64,000 bases of DNA from Papaver somniferum (lineage: Eukaryota > Streptophyta > Magnoliopsida > Ranunculales > Papaveraceae): NCBI RefSeq assembly GCF_003573695.1, contig NC_039363.1, positions 123,921,302 to 123,985,301 on the forward strand, given 5' to 3'. The notes under the pieces were generated by a model, which saw nothing but the letters and a program-made list of their open reading frames with translations, was not told the DNA's origin and made no database searches. This document shows, in pieces, positions 23,762 through 35,793 of the stretch (position 1 is the first letter of the stretch; the number at the start of each line of letters is the position of its first letter). The translations under genes and the position numbers were made by a program.

Positions 23762-24398
23762 ATGGGAAATCACTTTAAGAAATTTGTTATGGGCATATGT
23801 AACGCATGCCAGAAGTCCTTAAAGATTGTTCAGATCTTATTATCTATAAGACTCCTGGTCTCTCATGATAATCTCTCTTTGTCCAAGACTTTGGATATCT
23901 TAGATGAAGAAAAACAATCTAAAGGAAAAATTAAAAGTTCTAAGAAAAATTGTTCGAGGAAACGAAGTCAAAGCTCAAAGGTATGTAATCTCACTAGATT
24001 GCTTCTTAATCTGTTTGAGGAATACTATCATGATGGATATATTGACAAAGATCTATTTAAAGATTTTTAAAGGCGTTTTCAAATTCTTATAAAGACTCAA
24101 TTTGATTGAGGAAAAGAATCATTCTGATAAAAATTCTATACCTGTCAAATCATGTAATCATGATGTACGAACTAAACATGTTGTCAACTCATGTGAATCT
24201 AGTAAAAGGGGTTCTTATGAGTTTGGTGCAGGTTCAAAATGTCGGAAAACCTTTTTTCTTGGTCAAAAGAAAAAGGAGTTAGAAAACTCTATTAACCTTG
24301 ATTATCATCATTACTATGATTATAACACTGGTACTGTCCACAAATATCAACCGAAAACTGTGCATGAGATTCACTCTGCACATACTGCCTCTTGGTAA
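23762..24398 (+). pseudogene. copia gag-like remnant
   Basis: Two open stretches (23762-24070 and 24102-24398) follow the PBS, Lys/Ser-rich, with a frame change near 24070. No zinc knuckle is readable. The position matches the gag remnant of the complete copy at 11879, and the Lys-rich character is similar, but family membership is inferred from position. Confidence 0.4.
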
Positions 24399-24868
24399 CA
24401 AGCTTGGCTCTACCCCACTTATATATAACTTTAGATGGGGAAAGTAACGGTTTGATTTGTGTTGTGTAGGGTTAATTTTTTTTTTTTTGGAAAAACTCCT
24501 TAACAGATTTTCTATCTGTCCACCCGAGGATAAAGTGATGTAGTCTTTCTATTATCTTCTCGCACTATGTTGTGTTTCCACAGTGTGCGAACCTTTTGGT
24601 GTTGAATGTTTATGAAATCCTGCATTTCCTTTTGTGGGTCGCGGTTCATAAACGGGTCCAAGCCCATCATTGGGTTTATAAGAGAGTGGTACGCTTACCT
24701 TTCTTCTTCTTCCCTTCCTTGTCCGCTTACGTGAACTTTTCTAGGGTTCATGTATTATTTCCATTAGTTCTTATTTGGAGATAAAAAATTAATAAAGGGT
24801 GTTCATCATCTCCAAGGGACATATCAAGTATTTTTTTCTTCTCCTAATTTTCTCTTTTTATAGATCTC
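24399..24868 (+). other. Untranslated stretch with T-run
   Basis: No gene is seen. A poly-T run is at 24478-24493. The sequence before 24869 is pyrimidine-rich, ending TTTTTATAGATCTCATG, and resembles a leader or a 3' splice site. Confidence 0.3.
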
Positions 24869-25560
24869 ATGAGGAATTTCAAGGTTTCAAAAAAGGATTC
24901 AAAAAACTTGGGTTCATCTTCTTCTAGCATGATCTTACCTTTTGATCAAGACTCTTTTAGAATTAGATTTGTCAATGATGCTAGTAGTAAGGTTTTTGAA
25001 AGGCTTTCTTCTAATGGGTTTATTCTAGAGAATAAATTGGATTTGATTAGTGGTCATACAGAAGATTTGGTGTGTTTTGAAAAGTTTAATCTTGGAAATA
25101 TCTTTAATGGTCTTGGTGAAGGTTTTGACATTCTTACAAGAATGTTTTATGCTAACATCCATGGTGTTAATCCGAGGACATGGAATTCAAGACCATGATA
25201 AATAGAGAAAGGATTCTTGTTAATAGAGAGTTGATTTCAAGGATTACTAAAATCCCCATGAGTAATTTTCGTCTTCCAAGACCAAGTAGAGAAAAAGGTC
25301 ATCCTATGAAACCATTTCTAATGGTCTTTGTGGTAAGAGTGTTGATTGGATTGAAGGAAAATTTCCTACTAATAATCTTAGTCTTTCCTTGATGTCATTT
25401 GGAAAACTTGGTATATATAATCTTTGTCCCTCCACAATTGAGAATTCTCGGTGGAGTCGTGAGTTTGCGGAGTTGGTCTATTTCCTTGAATTGGGTACTC
25501 AAAGTCTCGACATTTGTGGATTTATCATTCTTCAAATGATGTCGATGACGTCTTCCAACA
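24869..25560 (+). pseudogene. Remnant of a plant-transposon protein
   Basis: The first frame (24869-25198) contains DILTRMFYANIHGVN and then, in the next frame, NRERILVNRELISRITKIP. The pattern FYANL...G+.+....L...L.IP resembles the 'putative plant transposon protein' domain of retroelement accessory ORFs. A further shift near 25390 leads to frames that oppose a minus-strand gag frame. At least two frameshifts make it inactive. The family call rests on pattern memory. Confidence 0.4.
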
Positions 25561-25931
25561 AGAATTTTGGCTATCCTTGTTTGATTGAGCGAATTTGTCG
25601 CACCTATTTCATTGCTCCCATTGGAAACTCTATTGGAACTACCTTCTCGAATGGAATTCTTAGAACCCTGTTTCACAGACTGTTTAGACCATATTTTTTC
25701 CTCTAGTGGTCTAAACTTTTCTTTGTAAATTAACTTCTTCGAAGAAGAGATGAGTTTACATACCTCAAACGACTTCTGAACAAGTTTGAGCTTGTTTGAT
25801 AATCGGTTTGCTCTCTGTTGAAGTTTATTGACATATCTTATTTTATGTTTGTACTTGTAACACACGGGGAGTTCATGACCAGTAAAAGTACAATAAGAAC
25901 ATGTCAACATGGAGGACGGTTCAGACACCAT
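25395..25931 (-). pseudogene. Retrotransposon gag C-terminal fragment with zinc knuckle
   Basis: This is a 178-codon minus-strand frame. Near its start CSYCTFTGHELPVC is a perfect C-X2-C-X4-H-X4-C zinc knuckle (about residues 11-24), followed by a Lys/Ser-rich basic tail. This is typical of copia gag. The frame begins next to the end of the LINE, with no gag upstream, so the N-terminal half is lost. The last 150 bases may belong to the opposing plus-strand frame. Confidence 0.6.
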
Positions 25932-25945
25932 AGCTGAGCATGTTG

Positions 25946-28900
25946 CTAAACAAAATGAGGTATATGAAACATGTTATGAACTCTAGCGTGCTTAGCCAAC
26001 CCATCTACTGGCTTATTTATTTTCCTACTAATACATTTGCATATCCAAAAAGAATGATTTTCTAGCTTAGTTTTAGCCTTAATTACAAGCTCTGCATCCA
26101 TTTCGAAATTTCCAAACTGAATATCTAACTCTTCTGCACACTGCATAGCCTGCAAAAGTCCTCTGCATTCCGCTACTTTAGCACTCAAGATTCCACCTGA
26201 ATAATTACATCTTGCTTGGATGAATTCTCCTACATGAGAAAGATAAATTAGACCCCATCCTGAATAAGCGACATGATTAATAATATTAATGGATGCATCA
26301 CAACAAAAATAGAAATATGGGGCCTATGGCGGTCTCCAAATAAGCATAGTATCATGCACCCTATTCTGACTATTGTGATGTTGTTTCAACATTTGTTTTC
26401 CAGTATATTCATTCAACAACTGGATTAGTCTAATTACTTCCATTGGACTTGGTTTGATATCCTCAAACACACATTTGTATATTGCTTTCCAAATCTCCCA
26501 AAGTGTATTTGCCATGAGCACTGTCCAGTTCCCGATCAGATCATTGAACTCATTAGAAAAACAGCTTTGAATCTATCCCTGAACTGTAGAATCAGTGCGA
26601 GGCATGCTTCTCCTAGCCCCTGGAGTTGTAGACCAAATGGCTCTTGCAAAAGAGCACTCCTACAATATGTGTTTTGTAGTTTCAATGCCCTTCTTGCAGA
26701 CTTTGCATTTTTACCCCCATAATGCAGTACTCTTGCCATCTTTCATTAGAAGGTACAATGTCTACCATACACTTCCACGAGAAATGATTATTCTTGGTAA
26801 GTTTGGGACATTCGATACACTCTTCCATATTTTTGCAGCTACTTCATCTATGACAATGCTACCACTTTTCAACTCAACCAATTTTTTATAGGCTGACTTT
26901 TACAGTAAAGTCACCATTCCTTGTCAATGTCCAATTAAGCTTATCTTCCCCTCTCCGTGGTATCCTCATTTGCATGATATTTAAAGCATCCTACTATTTG
27001 AATAATTCTTTAACCATTGTCACCTTCCACGACTTAGTATCATGATCATTCGGATACTTTGCTGCAAGTATTTGCAATCTCCAACTCCACAGCTGGGATA
27101 AGAGGTGCTTGTTTTCCTTGAATCCAGTTGTCAGACCAAATGGATATTTTATTTCCATTACCAACTACCCAGAGACTGTACTTGAAAATGAACCGCATCT
27201 CCCTTGAATACTTTTCCAGGCCCAAGTAGAGTTCTTCTTTTTTCTTTGCATGCAGACCTAAAGTAGTTAGAAAATATCTTCTTTTAAGGCCTGAGCCCAT
27301 AGCTTGTCTTCATTCTTTAGTAATCTCCAAGCATCTTTTTCCAAAAGAGTTCTATTGAAACATTTTAGGTCTCTAAAACCCATACCTCCATTTAGTTTAT
27401 GCTTGTTAATGGTTGGCCAGCTAGTGAGAAAGAAACCTCTTGAATCCTGTTTCCCCCCACCAGAAATTCTTTTGTATACTATCCAGTTCTTTTATGGTAG
27501 CATCTGGAACTTTGAAAATTCTCATGTGATGTGATGTGATGGCATTAAGAACATGCTTCACAAGAATTGATCTTCCTGACTGATTAATAAACTTCCCTTT
27601 CCATCTGGTTAGTTTGATTTTTGTGCTGACAACAAGACTTGAGAAAGAAGTAGTTTTTTTTCCTATTTAGGAAAATGGGATTCCCATGTACTTTTGTTTA
27701 AGACTCATTTCCTTCATCTTCAAACTTCTTAGAAGGATTATACAATGCCTCGGGGGCATATGTTTTGAGAAAAAGACAACAAAATTTTGAAAATTTATTT
27801 GCTACCCTAACATGATGCTGAAAGACTTTATCACCTGAAGTAGATTTGTTACATTGTGAATATCAGCCTTGTAAAAAACAAGACAATCATCTGCGAAAAG
27901 CAAATGAGTGACTTGAGGGGATTTTCTTGATATCTTAATGCCTTGAATCTTACCATCCATTTCAGCTTTAGCCAAAGCACGAGTAAAAACTTCCATGGTG
28001 AGTAAGACTAAATATGGTGAAATATGATCACCCTACGTATTCCCTTCGTTGGATTGAAATCTTTTCCCGGGGAACCATTTAGAAGAATTTGGATTTCAGT
28101 AGTACTCTCACATTCATGGATGAAACCGCACCATTTGCTATTAAAACCTAATTGCTTCATAACTTTGTCAAGGAAAGACCACTCAACACGATCAAAAGCT
28201 TTGCATATCGAGTTTGAGTGCCATATAACCCTTCTTTGTTTTCTTTCTCTTCATGCAGTGAATAGGCTCATGAGCCAATGTGATGTTATCTCCAATCTGT
28301 TTTCCAGGAACATACGCTGCTTGCATGGGGGAAATAATCTTCTCCATCTGCAATATTAGTCTATTTTCCAAAATCTTCGAAATAAGTTTATATGTTGAAT
28401 TACATAAATCTATTGGCCGATAATCTCCTGAGGTTTGAGGTAGCTTCCATTTAGGTATGAGAGAGAGGTTTGTTTACCTTTCTTAACAATCTTACGATAT
28501 GGAAAAGACTTTGTATCATACTAATGACATCATCATTTATCGTGCTTCAATTTGCCTGAATGAAACCCGGTGGAAAACCATTCGGTCCCGGTGCTTTCCA
28601 AGGCTGCATATGCTTCAAAGTATTGTAAATTTCATACTCATTAGGAATTCTTGTGAGATAATCATTATCTTCTTCATTAATACATGGTAGCAAGAGAGTT
28701 AGCAGCTCTTTATCAGTGTCTGGATTGGATGCAGTCATTATCTCCTTAAAGTGGTCAGCTAACAATGATTCAAGTTGGTATTTGCCACTGCACCAAGTTC
28801 CATCTTGCCTCTTTAAATTTCAATTCTATTTCTCGAACTTCTCCGATTGGCTTGGAGATGAAAGTGCTTCGTATTTTGACCCACTTCATGAAAAAAAAGT

Positions 28901-29921
28901 ATCTCTAAACTTCTGTTTGTAGAAGACCTCTTCACTCTGATGCCACTCTTCAATTTATTTTTTAACTTCTTGCACATATTTAGGATTATCCAAGCCACAT
29001 AAACCAGGTTTTTGAAGCTCGCTTAGCCTTTATTGAAGTTCTTTGAGTTTGTCATGTATGTTGCAAAAATTGCATCTATTCCAGAGTGATAAATCCCTCA
29101 TTGTTTCTGACGACTTTTTATCTAGGACATATCTTGCTGATCCTCTATGATGCTTGGACCAAGAAGTTTGAATTTGAAGTTTACAACTAGCATCCCTTAA
29201 CCAACATTCGAAGAACTTCCAGTTCTTTGCACTACAAACATTGTTAGGAAACAATTCTAATATTATATGGCAATGATCAGAAGATAAGAAAGGCAAATGC
29301 TTCGGACAAGAATCAAGAAAATTTAATAACCAATCATAGTTCATTAAAGATCTATCTAATCTCGATTTTATCTTTCATGTACCATGTTTATTACTTGTCC
29401 ATGTGAATGGATTTCCATGGTAGCCTAAGCCACTTAAACCCGCCTTATTAATGGTGTTGATAGCTTTGTATGAGGACAAGGAGGAAGATCCATTATTATT
29501 AACTCTTTCATCTTCATGTAAGGTGATATTTAAGTCACCAATGAGAATCCACGGGGCAGTAATATCATAGGTCAAACAGATGTCTCTTATAAAGTTCCAT
29601 TAGTCATTCATTTCATGTGGATATGGGGAACCATAAACACAAGGCAGCAACCATCTTGGTTTAGAAGGGTCACTATGAACTAAGTAATGTATCTAATCCA
29701 TCTTTCCATATAAGGCAAATTCCTCTTGATCTCCCCATAGAAGGGACATAAAAAGAATTTTGAAAGTTTAAAGGTCTTACGAACCTGACGATTTTATCAC
29801 TACTGATTTTTGTTTCTTGTAAAATTATTATGTCCGGACTAAGCATTCTATTCAAATCCAAGCTATAATTTTTAGTGCTTTTATTTGCAAAACCATTGCA
29901 GTTCCATGCAATTATTTTCAT
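25946..29921 (-). pseudogene. LINE ORF2: endonuclease, reverse transcriptase, RNase H
   Basis: From 29921 downward the frame starts MKIIAWNCNGFANK, the apurinic-type endonuclease N-terminus. ILQETKIS, LIGDLNITLHEDE and FLSSDHCHI (near 29290) complete the endonuclease. QPWKAPGPNGFPPGF (about 28570) opens the RT, and HLLFADDCLVFYK (about 27890) carries the catalytic FADD motif. SIWSDNWIQG and VCKKGIETTKH belong to zf-RVT. The C-terminus (25946-26188) resembles RNase H: AECRGLLQAM, FEMDAELVI and PVDGLAKHARV. At least eight frame breaks or stops separate these, so the ORF is dead. Confidence 0.88.
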
Positions 29922-30053
29922 CTTTAAAGCAAGAGAAAAACAGGGGAAAAAACCCAAGATAAATGATTATTAAGATCACTTAAAATTAAGTCAGAAATAG
30001 ATATCTGAGTCTATGTCTCCTTGATAACCATTTGTGGGTTCAAAATGCATTGC

Positions 30054-31067
30054 CTATGGATTGCTAAAAATCATCTCTTGAGCTGCGATATTGTTCATAC
30101 TAGTAGTTGATTCAATACCTAAAGTATTAGGTGGATTGACATGAATATTGTGTGAGTTCATATAAGGTTCTTGATTGAGGATTGAGTTTCTTATTCTTTT
30201 GCTTTTCCTATTTTCTTCAGATGCTTCATCTTCTTCTAACTCTTCAGTCATTAGTGGAGACATACTTGTTTCATCATTGCCTTCATAAAAATCTCTTCCA
30301 TTTTGTAGTATTTCATCACATTCTGCTGCTGTTAGGCTATCCAGATACAGTAACCAGTTCCATTCCATGCATTTTTTATTTTGGTGGTCAATAACCCAAC
30401 AATTGTCACATAATTTCTTGGGATGTAATTCCCCAGCGATATCGAATCCATATATCTTAATCTCCTAAATTTTTCCACCAGCCACCTCGATGTAATGGTT
30501 TTTAAAGATGCATTTCTATTCTTGCTTTCACAGTATTTCCATTTCTCGGCCTGCAGTTTTCTGAGGTAGTTGAGGTCTTCTTCCCCATAAAACCAATAGT
30601 TTCGTCAATAACTTTGACATTCAGATGTTAAATCTTGAGATACTTGAATTGAACAGTGAACACTTGATGCGTAAAAACATAGTCTTTAGCAGATGTGCCA
30701 GCTACAAACTTTTTGATTGTAAATAAGGCTTCTCATATTATCCAAGGATACTCTCTTATAACTTCATCACGTTCTGCCTCATTATTTAACCTTACTAACT
30801 TAAGGTTATGACCCATAATACGAATCTCCTTGTTTCTGTACTTTATACATAATGATTTAATTTCTTCTCTGATTACCCTCATCGGAATCTTCTCTTTGTA
30901 CCTGAGCATTCCTAAAATCACATGAGACCATTCTTCCATGGCTGCATTGATGGTGGAAGAGGAACCTACAACACCTCTTCTCTATTTTGGTATCTCCAAG
31001 GATGCATTCCTTAGTTATCTTGATAGCAGGTTAATTTTGCTAGCTCGATTGTTTGAGCCAGTAGCCA
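30054..31067 (-). pseudogene. LINE ORF1: DUF4283 and CCHC zinc knuckle
   Basis: The likely start is at 31067 (MATGSNNRASKINLLSR), with two early in-frame stops before MEEWSHVILGMLRYKEKIP. The DUF4283 RNA-binding region runs through NLKLVRLNNEAERDEVI to about 30550. The knuckle CDNCWVIDHQNKKC is near 30370-30412, followed by an acidic tail (EELEEDEASEENRKS). This order is standard for plant L1 ORF1. Several stops and shifts lie between 30720 and 30480. Confidence 0.8.
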
Positions 31068-31070
31068 TTG

Positions 31071-33021
31071 TTTTGATTTTTCGAGGTTTTAGATCTGAGA
31101 CAAAAGTTCTTATAAGGCTAGGAATGAATTTGGTATTTTCCTTTGCTGGGTTGAGAGCATATATACTTCTAAACAAAATCTTCAGAGAAAATAAGATGAT
31201 TCTGCTATCATAATGAATATCTCCTAAAAATATTGAGAAGGAAGAATTATTATCCTGATGACCAATGGAATAATCTTCATATATGATGCGGGTAAACTTT
31301 CCTAAAGAGGTTAGGAGATACCCGAAATATGCCTGATATATATGAGAGGATTTAAATGGGGAAACACATGCATGTTTACGTAACTGATTGACATAAGAAA
31401 ATGTAAGTCTTTGATTTGGCTAATCTTTGAAAGCTGAATTTTAGGGGGGAATTGAAAATTTTGAAATTTCCGAAGGAACTAGATCTTGAGAGAGATTTTT
31501 TGATGAACACGAAGTTCAACATGTTGGCTTCTGCTGATGTCTGAACAGACATAAAGAGAAACTATACTACTAGTATGAATCATCACAAAGAAGATGACTT
31601 GCAGCACTGCTTTCCATACCACTGTTCTTATTTCAGAAGAGACCATTTTGAAAATTCCACCACTGGATACCACAAATGATTATCTTGGATACACCTGCAC
31701 AGGAAAAAGAGATTACTCTCCCACAAGAGGAGATTAGCTACCAAAAGTTGTGTAAACGAAAGACTCGGAAGCAAGATCTAACAGCTTAAAACATACAATT
31801 GAAAGATAATAAAAACTACTTTGGAGGAATAAGAACTAAAGCTATTCATGGGATAATTCCATAATATCCAATGAATCAAAATACCTAATATGTGAAAGAA
31901 CATGATAACAAACATATTAAAGAGAGGAAAATCTGAAAAGAAAGATTTTAAACATAGTAAAAATGAAAGATCAAGTTAGAAAATGAAAACCGATTTTTAT
32001 CTGATTTGACTCGTAAAATCCCCGATCCTCAGATCCTCTCTTTCCAATTTTTAGTTAGTTTGTTTGTCAGTTTAAAAGTTAAACTTTATTGAAAACAAAA
32101 ATCCCCAAATATAACCATCACATTACAGTGATACCGTGCGAATTACCGTAGTTTTATGTAAAACAGCGCCGGAATATCATTTATGAGTGGGCGAGCTTGG
32201 GCTCATGTGTACACTAAAACAGTAAAACATATATATCTTACCATTTTTTCTGTTTGTCAACATTTCACGCATATACATAGCTCAACATTGATATGGTGCA
32301 TAGCTTTACAGAACTTTTGTTTCTCACAAAGATCAAAAATCTATTTAAACCAGTATAGTAATAAAGTCGGATCAAGGAGAATTTGTTGGATCATCACCTT
32401 GGATATTTTACAAGTTCTTCTAAGTTGTTTTTAGTAGGCTACCCGATTCATTATCTTAGGGGATTATCTTTTCCTAAGAGTTTGTTGAAGAACTTGACGA
32501 CTAAATTAGGAACTGAAAATTTCTAGTTATCAAAATGATTACTTCTTCAATTATTAGGTCAAATTGAAAAAGTGAAAGTAATGAGTAGTATACCATTAAG
32601 TTGACACTATCAACAGGGTTAATGCTCGGGTTATTAAAAAAAATAAAAAATAAGCAAGAGCCCATAAAATTACTCACACAATAACTTCTTCTAGTGCAAA
32701 CACAAGTTCCTTGAAGTTTTTCAGAACAATAATGCCAAAATTCCAAATATCCACATGAGATCTTGGCTACAAAACATTATCTTCAACAATATTAAAAGCC
32801 AAATAGAAATGAGAATAAAATGGAAAACACACATTTAGTTTCATGTCACTTCGCAAAGAAGATGAGATTATTCAGTAATAAAATGTATAAGAAATCTATC
32901 CACCGGCTATGCATATGGTCGCCTCTTATTCCTCGCCGCTGCTGCAAAATTCAATCTTCACCTTCTTTTTCTCCGGGGAGAGTTGCTCCTTGCTGCTCTG
33001 CGAAATTCTCTCTTCATCTCC
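31071..33021. other. Stretch without a gene
   Basis: AT-rich sequence with short frames only. 31071-31220 may be LINE 5' UTR. Nothing recognisable is seen in 31220-33020. Confidence 0.3.
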
Positions 33022-33480
33022 TTATTCTTCTTCTCCGGGGAGATCGAGTTGGTTACAAATGGCGAATTTCCCGCGCAACGCCTCAGGTGTTTTGGCTTTG
33101 AGACAATCCGCCACTCCCTTTTTTAACAAATCCACCAAGCCCTCTATCTGAAGATAACTTGCTGCCTTGATCACGTCGAACACTATGGCGTTATTATTAA
33201 AAAAATTGACAAATTGTTCATCCCATATCTTCAATTCTTGTTCGCTAGTCTGGGTCTCAGCGTGTTTGCTGAGATACTCAACTATCTTAGACAATATTTC
33301 GCCTGTTATTAAGGTATAACTGAGAACAATCTTTTTATTTTCCTTGGCAAGCATTGCGGACTCAAACCTTTTTGATTTCAGGGCTGCTTCCCTGTCAATC
33401 ACAAAGATTCGATTGTCACAACTCTTCAAGTTATGGTCTTTGATGGTGCCGGCGCCATGGTGATGAATGGGGTATTGCAT
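33022..33480 (-). CDS. SKP1-like protein, C-terminally shortened
   Basis: This is a 152-residue intact frame. It follows the SKP1/ASK fold: an N-terminal BTB/POZ part (LKSCDNRIFVIDREAAL, ILSKIVEYLSKH), the linker IWDEQFVNFF and the C-terminal helices FDVIKAASYLQIEGLVDLL and KTPEALRGKFAICNQLDLP. SKP1 bridges CUL1 and F-box proteins in SCF ubiquitin ligases. The family normally ends about 15 residues later (helix with ENxWAFE); here a stop follows GEEE, so part of the F-box-binding surface is missing. The N-terminus also differs (MQYPIHHHGAG). It could be a diverged functional ASK paralogue or a young pseudogene. Confidence 0.75.
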   Translation of the reverse strand: MQYPIHHHGAGTIKDHNLKSCDNRIFVIDREAALKSKRFESAMLAKENKKIVLSYTLITGEILSKIVEYLSKHAETQTSEQELKIWDEQFVNFFNNNAIVFDVIKAASYLQIEGLVDLLKKGVADCLKAKTPEALRGKFAICNQLDLPGEEE

Positions 33481-33503
33481 AAGAAGACTAGGCTAGCATC
33501 ATG

Positions 33504-33515
33504 TATTTATAATAA
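33504..33515 (-). promoter_or_regulatory. Candidate TATA box of the SKP1-like gene
   Basis: On the minus strand TTATTATAAATA lies 24-35 bases before the ATG. This is close enough that the transcript would start almost at the ATG, so the true start codon may be the next methionine or the box may be incidental. Confidence 0.3.
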
Positions 33516-33970
33516 ATCAACCGTTGTGTCTCAAACTGAATAGGCACATACATTCATTACATCTTTTCGTATATTTTTTCTTACTTTGAGTCGCTTCTCT
33601 TGGCAAGAGACACCTCCAAGAGTCATAATATGTGGCAAACCCCTAAACCAGTTCCACGTTTCTTACTCATCAACATTTCCTTTTAAAACTGGATGAAGCC
33701 GTGCATAGCCTCGGTTGGATAGAAGCAGTTACACTGGGGCGGATCAGAAATAACTAATTGTGGGTGAGCACTGAGCACTTCATTTCAGTGACTTGTAATT
33801 TGATTGGTGAAGGGCACCAAACCCTATAAACTATAATATCTAGAAAGCATCTTCCGGCGGTGATCCTCCACAGCAAAACTACAAAATGTACTTGAAAAAA
33901 CCATATAAGTGGACTTGTGATCTTGCATAACCCTCATCCGACCTCTTAATTCATCGGCATTTCTGTAACC

Positions 33971-34667
33971 ATGGAGCTCCAGTTTGCCGCCTTATTTCCA
34001 GTAGTGTTGAGTTTACTGCCATTACTTTTATGGTTCGTATCTACCACAAAAATAGCTCCAGTTTGCCGCCTTCACTCCAGTAGTTTTAATGTTAAAAGTT
34101 AAAACAGCCAAAAGTCATGGAAAAGGCACAAGCTGAAGTCCGAAATGCCCTCAAGGCTACAAATGGAAAGGTTGATGAGACAGAGATACCTAAACTAAGC
34201 TACTTAAAACTAGTAATCAAAGAAACTCTCAGGCTACACCCTTCACTTCCACTACTAATCCCGCGCCAAAGTAGGGAGAGTTGTCAGATCGATGGGTATG
34301 AGATACCGAAGAATACTAGAATCATGGTAAATGCATGGGCTATCGGAAGAGATTCAGCATATTGGAGTGATGCGGAAAGCTTTGACCCGGAGAGGTTTAA
34401 TGGTAGTTCTATATTGATTATAAAGGAACTAACTTTGAGTACATTCCATTTGGGGCTGGTAGGAGGATGTGCCCAGGGCTGTCACTTGGGACAGCCAATA
34501 TGGGGCTTTTACTTGCTCATTTACTGTACCACTTCGACTGGAAACTTCCCTGTGGTGTCAGGCCAGAAGATTTGGACATGTCGGAGGTGTTTGGCGCAAC
34601 AGTCCGAAGAAGGAAGGATTTATGCTTAATTCCCATCCCTTATAGTCCTCCTTCCCCTGCATTTTGA
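33971..34667 (+). pseudogene. Cytochrome P450 (CYP71-like) pseudogene
   Basis: The first 43 codons (MELQFAALFPVVLSLLPLLL, then FV) are a typical ER signal anchor, ending at a TAA near 34101. The frame then resumes with MEKAQAEVRNAL (34117), the K-helix ETLR (34222-34233), FDPERF and, after a frameshift near 34410, the heme-binding loop [10 protein letters not shown] (34449-34478). About 280 residues between anchor and I/J-helix region are absent compared with a normal 500-residue P450. Two 33-bp near-identical segments (33975 and 34051, CTCCAGTTTGCCGCCTT) flank the break. Deletion, stop and shift make it inactive; the family call is from motif style. Confidence 0.85.
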
Positions 34668-34734
34668 CTTCAAGCAAGAGCAGAATTCTAGAAGATCAAA
34701 TTTCAAATGTACATATAGTGTGCGATTTTCCGCT

Positions 34735-35162
34735 TTACGTTTTAGATTCGAAGGCCCATTCACTTTCCATGCGAATCATTTCTACTACTTCTTCAGGGGT
34801 GAGTTGGTTTCTAATGGCAAATGTCCTACGCATCTTCAATGGTGTTTTACCTATCATACGGTCCGCATTATCCGTCATCAAGTCCAGCAAGCCCTCTATG
34901 TTAATAAAATTCGCAGCCTTGGCCATGTCAAACAAAATAATGGGCAATACGTTGCACTATCAAACTTCATAAACTGTTCATCCCAAATCCTTTTCTCTTC
35001 ATCGCTAGTCTCAGCCTCGGCGTGTTTGTTGTGGAAGTGAAACGGAAAAAAAAGAATAACATTCCCATTTTTCTTAACACTGATCATGTAAAGGGTTTTA
35101 CATCTTCTCCTCGATAACGAAGATTTGGTCACCCAGCTAAAAAATTGTAATTTCGTCAGCAT
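34735..35162 (-). pseudogene. SKP1-like pseudogene
   Basis: Two overlapping frames together give HAEAETSDEEKRIWDEQFMKF, then after a one-base shift near 34947 FDMAKAANFINIEGLLDLM, KTPLKMRRTFAIRNQL and ESEWAFESKT. Here the C-terminal helix missing from the neighbouring SKP1-like gene is present. The BTB N-terminus is not readable: the upstream frame reads SWVTKSSLSRRR. The one-base shift and lost N-terminus mark it as a pseudogene. Confidence 0.8.
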
Positions 35163-35502
35163 ACATGATATATGTAGTGGTCACTACGACGTGACTCGAA
35201 CTCTCTAACAAAATCTGGCTTTTTCTTCAAAAAAAAAAAAAAAAGAAAAAAAAAGAAATCCCATCGTTTCGATCTTATTTCCAATTCCAAAATTAGTTTT
35301 CACTTGCGAAAATTTTGTTAGACGGTCATCATCTATTACAAGTAGTTGGTATGTCTCTCTGCTTCAAAAGGGAAAAAGAACTGTTCATGTCTTGTCTTTT
35401 TGTTGGGGATGAACAAACCAAGCCTCATTCTGCTCATCCAAGCCCATTAGGCAATCCAACATAATTGACAATTCACTGCATTTTCCCAGATGACCTACCT
35501 AA
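35163..35502. other. Short spacer with A-rich tract
   Basis: An A/G homopurine run is at 35229-35266. No gene is visible. Confidence 0.4.
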
Positions 35503-35561
35503 GAGCGCTTCTTATGGAATCAACAAACTTGAAGTTTGTTGATTCTGATCCCACTATGGAC
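35503..35561 (+). mobile_element. Left end of a Harbinger-like element
   Basis: After TAA (35500-35502) the end reads GAGCGCTTCTTATGGAAT, then a perfect palindrome (35518-35544, arms AATCAACAAACTT) and CCACTATGGAC (35551-35561). The MITE at 405 has the same order: GAGC...CCTATGG, hairpin, CCACTATGGAC (11-base exact match). The shared plan suggests related transposon ends. Confidence 0.55.
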
Positions 35562-35629
35562 TCAACAAACATGAAAAATGGATGAGATGGAACATGTAGC
35601 GCGCGTTAAAGGAGAGTCGGGCGAGCTAC

Positions 35630-35730
35630 AAACCAACTCTGACGCTTGAGCCAAAAACGCTGGCGCTTGTCTTTCCAACGCTCGCTGCTACTTCCGACGC
35701 CAGCGTTTTGCTAAAACCGCTGCGTTTTTC
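35630..35730 (+). repeat. GC-rich GACGC/GCCAGCG palindromic words upstream of the first SANT-like gene
   Basis: AACGCTGGCGCTTGTC, CCAACGCTCGC and GACGCCAGCGTTTT lie within 100 bp. Related words recur at 37085-37224, 38777-38789 and 39783-39890. Confidence 0.6.
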
Positions 35731-35793
35731 ATAAAACGGATGAATCTGGACTGCTGAAAACCTTTTGTGATCTAACGATTATAATTTTTGAGT

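Larger units (their letters stand above)
25946..31070 (-). mobile_element. LINE-1 type non-LTR retrotransposon, decayed
   Basis: ORF1 (DUF4283 plus CCHC knuckle) and ORF2 (endonuclease, reverse transcriptase, zf-RVT, RNase H) lie in order on the minus strand over about 5.1 kb. Every domain is interrupted by stops or frameshifts. No poly(A) tail or target duplication is visible at the 3' side (left), where it meets a copia gag fragment, so the 3' end seems lost. Confidence 0.9.

Noticed and set aside
26595..28922. Plus-strand frames over the LINE (for example 26595-26891 and 28024-28359)
   Set aside because: They are the reverse of clear LINE domains on the minus strand and have no motifs of their own.
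33971..34667. Functional cytochrome P450
   Set aside because: A stop after the anchor, about 280 codons missing and a frameshift before the heme loop.
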